From positions 1 through 58,525 of the forward strand of contig JAQGIP010000014.1 in NCBI GenBank assembly GCA_028291055.1: a stretch of DNA of 58,525 nt, in the 5' to 3' direction. The stretch is from Caulobacter sp. (lineage in GTDB: Bacteria; Pseudomonadota; Alphaproteobacteria; Caulobacterales; Caulobacteraceae). The first letter of the stretch is position 1. Each line of letters opens with the position of its first letter. Positions 52,209-58,525 of this stretch are shown in pieces. A program made the translations under genes and the position numbers. The notes under the pieces were generated by a model. The model was not told the origin of the DNA and ran no database searches. It worked only from the letters and a program-made list of their open reading frames with translations.

Positions 52209-52646
52209 CTAGGCGGCAACCGTACACGGCACGCGGCCGATGTCGGTGGTGGCCACCGCGCGCAGCAGGTCCAGCAGCGCCTCGGCGGGGAAGCCCTCGA
52301 AGCCCAGGCCCGCCGCATAGTCGAAGTCCTCGGCGACGGCGGGATGCCAGCAGGCCGCGCCGGCCATGGCCCAGCTGCGGAACAGCCGCCCCTCGGCGGC
52401 CTCGTCGGACAGCACCTTGATGTCGGCGTGGCGGGGGTCGGCGGCGATCTTGGCGAAGATGGTGGCGATCGCGCGGTCGGGACCTTCCAACGCCTGGAGG
52501 AAGACGCCGTTGTGGCTGATCAGGAAGCCGGTGATATCGTCCAGGCGGTTGTTCTGGATCGACTTGCCGATGATGGCCTGAAGCGTGTGGTGAGCGTCGT
52601 TGCGCACGCCTTCGGCCCAGTGGCTGGCGTAGATGAGGCGGCGCAT
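52209..52646 (-). CDS. Stand-alone BLUF-domain blue-light photoreceptor
   Basis: 145 residues, made almost only of a BLUF domain. The flavin-binding and signalling residues are all there: Y6 in LIYASHW, N33 in QNNRLDDITGFL, Q51 in VFLQALEGP, and the Trp and Met in RSWAM. It binds FAD non-covalently and changes hydrogen bonding under blue light. There is no fused output domain, so it must act through a partner; none is obvious beside it. Confidence 0.93.
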   Translation of the reverse strand: MRRLIYASHWAEGVRNDAHHTLQAIIGKSIQNNRLDDITGFLISHNGVFLQALEGPDRAIATIFAKIAADPRHADIKVLSDEAAEGRLFRSWAMAGAACWHPAVAEDFDYAAGLGFEGFPAEALLDLLRAVATTDIGRVPCTVAA

Positions 52647-52758
52647 GGGACGGCTTTCCTTCGAATGAGCCGACAGTCAAGCATACCGAAACTTACAATT
52701 GGCTGAACGAAACCTTCAGGTAGACAAAGACTAGGTGCGTTCTTGTGTCGCGGGAATC

Positions 52759-53196
52759 TCACGCCAGCGCGGCCTTGATCTGCTCGGCCTGTTTTGTCAG
52801 CTCCCCGATATCCGCCATGCCGCCCGCGCCATGACGACCCAACGCAACGCCGTCCCAGCGCGGGATCAGGTGGATATGCAGGTGGAAGACGGTCTGGCCG
52901 GCCGGGGCGCCGTTGAACTGGGTCATGACGATGCCGTCGGGCTTCAGCGCCGCGCGCTGGGCGCGGGCCAGCTTCTGGGCGGCGGCGATCAGGGTGGCGA
53001 GTGTTTCGGGCTCCGCATCCAGCAGGTTCCTGGCCTTCGAGGTCTTGGAGATCACCAGCATATGCCCCGGCGATTGCGGAAAGACGTCCATGAAGGCCAG
53101 CACGTCGGCGTCCTCAAAGACCTTTACGGCCGGCGCCTCGCCACGGATGATCTTCGCGAAGATGTTGGCGTCGTCGTATGGTCCATCGAGGCTCAT
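52759..53196 (-). CDS. HIT-family nucleotide-binding hydrolase
   Basis: 145 residues. Begins ANIFAKIIRGEAPAVKVFED and LAFMDVFPQSPGHMLVISK, with the histidine triad HLHIHLIPR near 107 (HxHxHxx). Branch of Hint/PKCI-like purine phosphoramidases. The start at 53196 was chosen because it opens the domain; a longer frame runs over the divergent gene. Confidence 0.93.
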   Translation of the reverse strand: MSLDGPYDDANIFAKIIRGEAPAVKVFEDADVLAFMDVFPQSPGHMLVISKTSKARNLLDAEPETLATLIAAAQKLARAQRAALKPDGIVMTQFNGAPAGQTVFHLHIHLIPRWDGVALGRHGAGGMADIGELTKQAEQIKAALA

Positions 53197-53253
53197 GGCC
53201 GGCTCCTTCAAAGTGCGGTCCTTGGTAGCAAAGCGCGGGCGCGGAGGAAAACC

Positions 53254-53847
53254 ATGGCTGAAGACGGCGCCAAGACCGGCATGGAAGGCCTGACCGAACG
53301 CCAGAAGAAGTGGTTCGCCTCCGTCCAGGCCAGCCTGGAGCGCGACACCGGCAAGACGATCGAGGAATGGGTGATCATCGCCCGCACCTGCCCCCACGAA
53401 AAGCCCAGGGCCCGCGCCGACTGGCTGCGCGAGCACCACGGCCTGGGCGTCAACCGCGCCGCCCACATCCTGTCGGAGGCGTTTCCGCCGGAGCTGGGCT
53501 GGGAAGACGCCGACAGGCTGCGCGAGCGCCTGTGGACCGACCCCGCTTCCATCGCCATCCTGGAAGCGGTCGAACGCGTGGTGGCCAAGCTGCCCGACTA
53601 TGTCACCGGCCAGCGCAAGGGCTTCACCGCCTGGTCGCGCAAGGTGCAGCTGGCGGCGATGCGGCCGGTCCGGGGCGGCACGGCGGTGCTGGGCCTGGCG
53701 CTGACGCCGGACGCCAGCCCGCGCCTGCTGGAGCCGAAGAACGAAGGCTGGTCGGAGCGGCTGAAGGCCAAACTGCCCCTCGCCTCCCCCGCCGACGTCG
53801 ACGCTGAACTCGAAGCGCTGCTGAAGGCGGCCTGGGAGCGGTCATGA
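53254..53847 (+). CDS. DUF4287/DUF5655-domain protein
   Basis: 197 residues from ATG 53254, with GGAGG upstream. The N-terminal helical DUF4287 (LTERQKKWFASVQASLERDT, IIARTCPHEKPRARADWLRE) is followed by a DUF5655-like part (VTGQRKGFTAWSRKVQLAAM, LLEPKNEGWSERLKAKLP). Cytoplasmic, function unknown. Its stop overlaps the next start (ATGA), so the two are coupled. Confidence 0.82.
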   Translation: MAEDGAKTGMEGLTERQKKWFASVQASLERDTGKTIEEWVIIARTCPHEKPRARADWLREHHGLGVNRAAHILSEAFPPELGWEDADRLRERLWTDPASIAILEAVERVVAKLPDYVTGQRKGFTAWSRKVQLAAMRPVRGGTAVLGLALTPDASPRLLEPKNEGWSERLKAKLPLASPADVDAELEALLKAAWERS

Positions 53848-54347
53848 TCCTCACCCTGCACACCAAGGCCGCGCGGCTTGCGTTGATCGCCACCCTCTTC
53901 TCGGCCGGCGGCGGCGCGGCCTTGAGCCAACCCGCCCCCGACAAGGAGGCCTGGCAGATCATCACCCGCAATCCGGACGGCATCGGCTTGCTGGACGTCG
54001 CCCACATCATCCGCGATGGGCCGGTCACCCGCATTCACATCGCCGTCATCCTGGCCAAGCCCGTCGAAGGCGTCACCATCGTGGCCAACACCGAGGAGGT
54101 GCGCTGCGCCGACCATTTCGCGCGCCAGACCGGCGCGACCGAACTCTATGACGCCGACGGCAAGCTGATGAACACCGTGCCGGCCGAGGCCAATGCCGCC
54201 TTCCAGAAGCTGCAGAAGGGCAGCAACCTGGACAATGTCGTCGCCGCCGCCTGCAAAGGCCCGCCCGACGGACAACCCACCTATGAAGACCTGGGCCAGG
54301 CCAGCCACGCCGTGAGCGCCGACCAGCCCGGCAAGACGCAGACCTGA
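53844..54347 (+). CDS. Secreted protein of unknown function
   Basis: 167 residues. Signal peptide (ARLALIATLFSAGGGAALSQ) and a small mature domain with AWQIITRNPDGIGLLDVAHI and two Cys (EVRCADHF, AAACKGPP) that may pair. Coupled to the DUF4287 gene by a four-base overlap. No family recognised. The GNAT gene downstream is convergent. Confidence 0.72.
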   Translation: MILTLHTKAARLALIATLFSAGGGAALSQPAPDKEAWQIITRNPDGIGLLDVAHIIRDGPVTRIHIAVILAKPVEGVTIVANTEEVRCADHFARQTGATELYDADGKLMNTVPAEANAAFQKLQKGSNLDNVVAAACKGPPDGQPTYEDLGQASHAVSADQPGKTQT

Positions 54348-54367
54348 CCCGAGCGGCAGGCCCCGGC

Positions 54368-55531
54368 TCAGTCTTCCTTGCGGAACGGCGAATACTCTTC
54401 CGCCAGCCAGTCCATCTCGCCCTGCACCGAGGCGCGCTCCTGGTCTAGGTAGCGCCGCACGGGCTCACGCAGGGCCGGGTCGGCGATCCAGTGGGCGGAA
54501 TAGACGGGGGTCGGCAGGTAGCCGCGGGCGATCTTGTGCTGCCCCTGAGCCCCCGCCTCCACGCGCGGCAGCTTCAGCCGGATCGCGTGCTCGATGGCCT
54601 GGTAGTAGCAGAGCTCGAAATGCAGGAAGGGGATCTCCTCCACGCAGCCCCAGTTGCGGCCATAGATACAGTCGCCGCCGATCAGGTTCAGCGCCCCGGC
54701 CACCCAGCGCCCATGCCTGCGCGCCATGACCAGCAGCACGTCGTCGGCCATCCGTTCGCCCAGCAGGGAGAAGAACAGGCGGTTCAGATAGGGCCGGCCC
54801 CACTTGCGCCCGCCGGTATCCATGTAGAAGCCGAAGAAGGCGTCCCAGTGGTCCTCGGTGATGTCCTTGCCGGTGACGCTGACAATCTCCACCGCGGCCT
54901 GGGCATCGCGCCGCTCGCGCCGGATGGTCTTGCGCCGGTTGGACGACAGCGCCGCCAGGAAGTCGTCGAAGTCGCCGTAGCCGGGGTTGAGCCAGTGATA
55001 CTGCTGGTCCTGCCGCGCCAGCAGGCCCTGCTTTCCCAGAAACCGCCAGTCGTCCTCGTTGGGAAAGGTCACATGCACCGAAGAGGCGTTCAGCCGCTCG
55101 CACAGGGTCAGCGCTCCGCCGAGCAGGGTGCGCCGGGCCAGGTCGCGATCCACGTCCGGCCGGGTCAGCAGGCGCGGCCCGGTCACCGGAGAGAAGGGCG
55201 AGGCGCACTGGAGCTTGGGGTAGTAGCGCCCCCCTGCCCGCTCATAGGCGTCGGCCCAGGACCAGTCGAAGACGTATTCCCCCTGGCTGTGGGTCTTCTG
55301 GTAGAGGGGCATGACGGCGGCGGTCTGGCCGTCCTCGTCGCAGACGGAGAGGTGCTGTGGGCCCCAGCCGGTGCGCTCCACAGCGCAGCCGCTCTCCTCG
55401 AGGATGTCCAGGAAGTCGTAGGAAATGAAGGGGTTGTAAGCGGAACCTTGCGGCACGCAGTCGTTCCAAGCGTGTTTGCCGATCTCGCTGATGCGGCGAT
55501 GGATGCGGACGGACGCCTTCAGACCGCTCAA
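54368..55531 (-). CDS. FemAB-like GNAT-type acyltransferase (PF04339)
   Basis: 387 residues from a TTG that overlaps the GDPD stop (TTGA). Matches the peptidoglycan/FemAB-like acyltransferase family: NPFISYDFLDILEESGC, GWGPQHLSVCDEDGQTAAVM, HVTFPNEDDWRFLG, FLAALSSNRRKTIRRERRDA, RNWGCVEEIPFLHFELCYYQ and EAGAQGQHKIARGYLPTPVY. Such proteins transfer acyl or aminoacyl groups; the true substrate is not known. Last in a RidA-GDPD-acyltransferase operon. Confidence 0.87.
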   Translation of the reverse strand: MSGLKASVRIHRRISEIGKHAWNDCVPQGSAYNPFISYDFLDILEESGCAVERTGWGPQHLSVCDEDGQTAAVMPLYQKTHSQGEYVFDWSWADAYERAGGRYYPKLQCASPFSPVTGPRLLTRPDVDRDLARRTLLGGALTLCERLNASSVHVTFPNEDDWRFLGKQGLLARQDQQYHWLNPGYGDFDDFLAALSSNRRKTIRRERRDAQAAVEIVSVTGKDITEDHWDAFFGFYMDTGGRKWGRPYLNRLFFSLLGERMADDVLLVMARRHGRWVAGALNLIGGDCIYGRNWGCVEEIPFLHFELCYYQAIEHAIRLKLPRVEAGAQGQHKIARGYLPTPVYSAHWIADPALREPVRRYLDQERASVQGEMDWLAEEYSPFRKED

Positions 55532-56301
55532 GCGGCAAAGCCCTCGAAGATCATGTTGTCGCAATGGTCGGCCACCCGCGCCCAGTCGTCGGGCGAGCGC
55601 ACCGTCCAGGCCACCACGGGCATGCCCTTTTCGCGCAGCACGTCGGCACGCGGTGAGGGCAGCATGTCGAGGCCGAGCGCCAGGAAATGGGGCCGCGCCA
55701 GGGTCACATGCTCCAGCGCCGCGAAGGCCTTGCGCTGCTCGGGCGCCAGCTTCATCGCCCCGTCGTCGTTCCAGCGATAGCTGTCCAGGCCGCGCAGGAT
55801 TTGCGGATGATGGTCGGCGAACCAGGCGTGGCTGTAGGGATTGAAGCCGATCACGCAGGTCGGGCCATTGTGGTCGAGCAGGATCTCGCTGACCCGCTTC
55901 TCCAGCGGTCCGACCTCGCCGAACGGCGTCTTCAGTTCGATATGGACCAGGCCGCGGTGGCCCACCTCGACCAGCGCCTCGGCCAGGGTCGGGATGGCCT
56001 CGTCCGTGCCGGCCAGCCGCATGTGGCCCAGGTCGGCGGCGGAATGATCGCTGATGCGCCCCTCCTGCCCGGTCATCCGCTCGAGCCGGCTGTCGTGGAA
56101 GACCACGGCCTCGCCGTCGGCCGACAACTGCACGTCCAGTTCGATGCCATAGCCGCCCGCGCAGGCGGCCTGGAAGGCGGCCAGGGAGTTCTCCGGCGCG
56201 CCGTCCGGTGTCCACAGCCCCCGGTGCGCCACGGCGGGCTCGAACAGGCGCTCCCACGCCTCGCCGAACACCGCGTTGTCGGGCCGGGGCTGATGGCGCA
56301 T
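55528..56301 (-). CDS. Glycerophosphodiester phosphodiesterase
   Basis: 257 residues. GDPD fold: AHRGLW with H26, PENSLAAF, GIELDVQLSADG (E54, D56) and VVFHD with H69; later HIELKTP and LGLDMLPSPR. Cleaves glycerophosphodiesters to glycerol-3-phosphate and alcohols, perhaps feeding phospholipid turnover. No signal peptide, so cytoplasmic. It overlaps both the RidA gene (TGATG) and the downstream gene. Confidence 0.94.
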   Translation of the reverse strand: MRHQPRPDNAVFGEAWERLFEPAVAHRGLWTPDGAPENSLAAFQAACAGGYGIELDVQLSADGEAVVFHDSRLERMTGQEGRISDHSAADLGHMRLAGTDEAIPTLAEALVEVGHRGLVHIELKTPFGEVGPLEKRVSEILLDHNGPTCVIGFNPYSHAWFADHHPQILRGLDSYRWNDDGAMKLAPEQRKAFAALEHVTLARPHFLALGLDMLPSPRADVLREKGMPVVAWTVRSPDDWARVADHCDNMIFEGFAA

Positions 56302-56762
56302 CAGGCGATCTCCACCACGGCGTCGACCTCGACGGCGAAATTCATCGGCAGGCGATAGACGCCCACCGCCGAGCGGGCATGGCGGCCGATGTCGCCGAAC
56401 ACCTCGACCATCAGGTCGGAGCAGCCGTTGACGACGCCGGGTATGGCGAAGAATTCCGGCCCCGCCTGCACGAACCCGCCCAGCTTGACCACGCGCCTGA
56501 CCCGGTCGAGATCGCCGTCACAGGCCGCGCTCATCTGGGTCAGCAGGTTGACGCCGCACATCCGCGCCGCGCGCCTGGCAGTCTCCTCGTCGACGTCCAC
56601 GCCGACGACGCCGCGCACGCCGCCGCCGGGGTCGATGGAGACCTGTCCGGAGATGTGGACCAGATTGCCGGCGCGCACGAAGGGCACATAGTTGGCGATC
56701 GGCGCGATCGGCTGCGGCAGGGTGATCCCGAGGGCGGCGAGGCGTTCAGCGACTTTGGACAT
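56301..56762 (-). CDS. RidA/YjgF-family protein
   Basis: 153 residues from 56762 (MSKVAERLAALGITLPQPIA). RidA core: ANYVPFVRAGNLVHISGQVS, LGGFVQAGPEFFAIPGVVNG and ARSAVGVYRLPMNFAVEVDA, with the Arg in ARSAVG position that contacts imine intermediates. The subgroup with length near 150 includes members other than classic 2-iminobutanoate deaminase, so its exact substrate is unclear. First gene of the three-gene leftward operon. Confidence 0.92.
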   Translation of the reverse strand: MSKVAERLAALGITLPQPIAPIANYVPFVRAGNLVHISGQVSIDPGGGVRGVVGVDVDEETARRAARMCGVNLLTQMSAACDGDLDRVRRVVKLGGFVQAGPEFFAIPGVVNGCSDLMVEVFGDIGRHARSAVGVYRLPMNFAVEVDAVVEIA

Positions 56763-56810
56763 GGACCTTGGATAGCCCGCCCTACCGGGCGGGGAAACCC
56801 CGTCAGCCCA

Positions 56811-56847
56811 TAACGAAAAGGCCCGCACCGTCGCCGGTGCGGGCCTT
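56811..56847 (-). terminator. Intrinsic terminator after the phasin gene
   Basis: AAGGCCCGCACCG (56818-56830) pairs perfectly over 13 bp with CGGTGCGGGCCTT (56835-56847). Read on the minus strand the stem is followed by TTCGTTA, so it ends the leftward phasin transcript. It also sits upstream of the RidA gene. Confidence 0.88.
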
Positions 56848-56909
56848 CACGTGAACTTGAAAAGCCGAAGGCGACCGGATCGATCGCCGTCCTGCCTGAG
56901 GTCGCGAAG

Positions 56910-57344
56910 CTACTTCGCGGCCTGGACCTTCTCGACCATCGCGGTGACGCGTTCGTTGAGGGGCTTCATGCTGTCCTTCACCGAGGCGGCGACGATGGCC
57001 GAGGCCTTCGAGAACTGCGCCATATAGGCTTCCATCGCCGACTTGGCGAAGGCGGTCTGCAACTCGACGGCTTCCTGCACGGTCTTGGCGCTGGTCAGCG
57101 CCTTGGCGGCGGCGACGTTGGCTTCCATGGAGGTCTTGGAATAGGCCAGCGCCTCGGCGCCCAGAACTTCGGCGCCCTTGGTGGCGGCCGTCACGGAAGC
57201 GACGACGGCTTCCAGGTTCTTCTTGGAGTGGGCGTTATAGTCGTTGAGGGCGGCGAGGGACTTTTCGACACCGTCCTTGAAGGCGGCGGCGCCCTTGGTG
57301 CTGAACTGCTCGACGGTGGTCTTCATCGTTTCGGTGGCGGCCAT
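56910..57344 (-). CDS. Phasin-family protein
   Basis: 144 residues, fully helical, amphipathic: VEQFSTKGAAAFKDGVEKSL, LNDYNAHSKKNLEAVVASVT, and MEAYMAQFSKASAIVAASVK. This matches the phasin domain, which coats polyhydroxyalkanoate granules. No signal peptide. It has its own terminator and a promoter region with three TGC-N3-GCA sites. No PHA synthase or depolymerase genes are in view. Confidence 0.9.
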   Translation of the reverse strand: MAATETMKTTVEQFSTKGAAAFKDGVEKSLAALNDYNAHSKKNLEAVVASVTAATKGAEVLGAEALAYSKTSMEANVAAAKALTSAKTVQEAVELQTAFAKSAMEAYMAQFSKASAIVAASVKDSMKPLNERVTAMVEKVQAAK

Positions 57345-57675
57345 GGGAGGATCTCCAGGATCTGAATGGGCGGGGGGCTAGGGAGGCCAAGCGGAAATGG
57401 GGCGCTGAGAGCGTTGGCTTCAGCGAGTCACGTTCTCTCATGTTGCACTGCAGCAGTCAATGAAATTTTGTGCGCTGCACAATGCCAAGCTTACATTAAT
57501 GGTGCAGCGCAGCATCGCCTCTCGGGCGACCCACGCAATCGTGAGCGGGCGGCGCTACTGCGGCCAATTCACTCAACAATTGTTTACCCTGGATAAAGAC
57601 ACCGCCCCCCATGATAGACATATGGTAAGGGGTGTCCCGGGGGATGTCTCACTCACAGCTTTCGACGGTCGCAGC
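57345..57675. other. Shared promoter region of phasin and D,D-carboxypeptidase genes
   Basis: 331 bases without a gene. The part near 57440-57515 is AT-richer than the surroundings and carries the TGC-N3-GCA sites. Between 57570 and 57675 lie TTGTTTACCC and a CATATGG. An in-frame ATG at 57622 could extend the carboxypeptidase by 18 residues. No hairpin terminator seen. Confidence 0.5.
57444..57511. promoter_or_regulatory. Three TGC-N3-GCA sites upstream of the phasin gene
   Basis: TGCACTGCA (57444-57452), TGCGCTGCA (57471-57479) and TGCAGCGCA (57503-57511) lie 27 and 32 bases apart, about 100-167 bases upstream of the phasin start. CTGC-N3/4-GCAG-like repeats are described operators of PhaR, the PHA-responsive repressor of phasin genes in alphaproteobacteria such as Paracoccus and Rhodobacter. 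Confidence 0.7.
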
Positions 57676-58525
57676 ATGTTCAAGCCCGCCCGCCGCGTGT
57701 TCCTGGCTCTTGGCCTGGCGCTCAGCATCGTGGCTCCGCAAGGCGCATTCACCCAGGCGCAGGCGCAGATTCCGTATCTGCAGCTTCCGGCTGCCGAGTC
57801 CCGCTATGCGGCCATCGTCATCGACGCCAACACCGGCGAGGTGATGTACGCCAAACGCGCGGACAGCCCCCGCTATCCCGCGTCCATCACCAAGATCATG
57901 ACCCTCTACCTGGCGTTCGAGGCCCTGTCGGAAGGCCGGCTGCGCCCCGACGACCTGATCACCGTCTCCGCCCACGCCGCCGCCCAGGCCCCCACCAAGC
58001 TGGGCCTGTCGGCCGGCGACCAGATCACCGTGGACGACGCCATGCGCGCGATCGCGGTGAAGTCGGCCAACGACATGGCCGTCGCCCTGGCCGAGAGAAT
58101 CGGCGGCACCGAAAGCCGCTTCGCCGCCCTGATGACCCTGCGCGGCCGTGAGCTGGGCATGACCAACAGCCGCTTCGTCAATGCCTCCGGCCTGCCCGAC
58201 AGCCGCCAGCTGAGCTCGGCCCGCGACATCGCCATCCTCAGCCGCGCGGTCATGCGCGACTATCCGCAGTACTATTCCTTCTTCAGCCAGAAGGAGTTCG
58301 TCTACCGCGGCCAGGCGATCCGCAACCACAACCACCTGCTGTTCCAGATTCCCGGCGTGGACGGGATCAAGACCGGCTTCACCAACGCCTCGGGCTATAA
58401 TCTGGCCGCCTCGGCGGTGCGCAACAACCGCCGGCTGATCGCCGTGGTCCTCGGCGGCAACACCACCGCCGCCCGCGACAACCATGTGCACGACCTTCTC
58501 GAGACAGGCTTCGACGTCATCGCCC
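57676..58525 (+). CDS. D-alanyl-D-alanine carboxypeptidase (S11 family), 3' end beyond window
   Basis: 283 residues are visible, with no stop before the window ends. Signal peptide MFKPARRVFLALGLALS... is cleaved near AQA. Penicillin-binding motifs of the DacA/DacC group are intact: SxxK at S70-K73 (ASITKIM), SxN at S130-N132 (KSANDMA), KTG at 232-234 (GIKTGFTN). It trims the pentapeptide of peptidoglycan in the periplasm. The start at 57676 was taken as the first residue of the leader; an ATG at 57622 is possible but adds a non-hydrophobic stretch. Confidence 0.94.
   Translation, partial: MFKPARRVFLALGLALSIVAPQGAFTQAQAQIPYLQLPAAESRYAAIVIDANTGEVMYAKRADSPRYPASITKIMTLYLAFEALSEGRLRPDDLITVSAHAAAQAPTKLGLSAGDQITVDDAMRAIAVKSANDMAVALAERIGGTESRFAALMTLRGRELGMTNSRFVNASGLPDSRQLSSARDIAILSRAVMRDYPQYYSFFSQKEFVYRGQAIRNHNHLLFQIPGVDGIKTGFTNASGYNLAASAVRNNRRLIAVVLGGNTTAARDNHVHDLLETGFDVIA

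Overview
The window is high-GC alphaproteobacterial chromosome from a Caulobacter-type organism (Caulobacteraceae; Caulobacter or a close relative such as Phenylobacterium). The main reasons are an adjacent divK-pleD pair (PleD has 454 residues, with D53, R359xxD362 and GGEEF 368-372 all at the familiar positions), a complete holdfast-type polysaccharide locus, and gatB/gatA/gatC, pyrB/pyrC, clpS/clpA in the neighbourhood expected for Caulobacter. Gene calls rest on reading the translations; no database was searched.

Layout. 1-2.9 kb: the end of an M1-type metallopeptidase, a small secreted protein, an XRE regulator facing a coupled pair of unknown small genes, repeat-rich or decayed DNA, and a tRNA-Ser(GCU). 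3.0-14.3 kb: the holdfast locus. hfsE-F-G-H run rightward as one tightly coupled unit (glycosyl-1-phosphate transferase, flippase, glycosyltransferase, deacetylase), and hfsC-hfsB-hfsA run leftward, divergent from hfsD (polymerase, ATPase, chain-length/export protein, outer-membrane exporter). Between the halves lie an unknown 91-aa gene coupled to a PhyH-type dioxygenase and a small secreted Gly/His/Arg/Tyr-rich protein. 14.6-19.9 kb: accessory metabolism (FAD hydroxylase, GntR regulator with a serine hydrolase, Sel1-like protein, RcnB-like protein).

20-33.5 kb is mostly housekeeping: GatB, GatA and GatC, RuvX, aspartate carbamoyltransferase with a dihydroorotase-like protein that has lost its metal ligands, PlsY, DprA and topoisomerase I. 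33.5-42.6 kb: RNase R, DUF4424 protein, ArsR/SRPBCC pair, two NUDIX hydrolases, GNAT, ribosomal protein L33 and a large secreted zinc protease. 43-51.6 kb: PleD and DivK (cell-cycle signalling), HAD, ROK kinase, DNA polymerase IV, DUF2332, ClpS and ClpA. 51.6-58.5 kb: secreted proteins, a stand-alone BLUF photoreceptor, HIT protein, a RidA-GDPD-GNAT operon, a phasin with three TGC-N3-GCA sites upstream, and the start of a D-Ala-D-Ala carboxypeptidase that runs off the window.

Most of the larger non-coding stretches hold structured repeats: a family with arms of GGGACA...TGTTTCCC type, a 140-bp nested palindrome, and a composite family with nested inverted arms and a shared terminal motif. The best candidates for new biology are the PhyH/91-aa pair embedded in the holdfast locus, the repeat families (one sits between hfsA and hfsB), the small XRE-associated gene pair, and the non-catalytic dihydroorotase.
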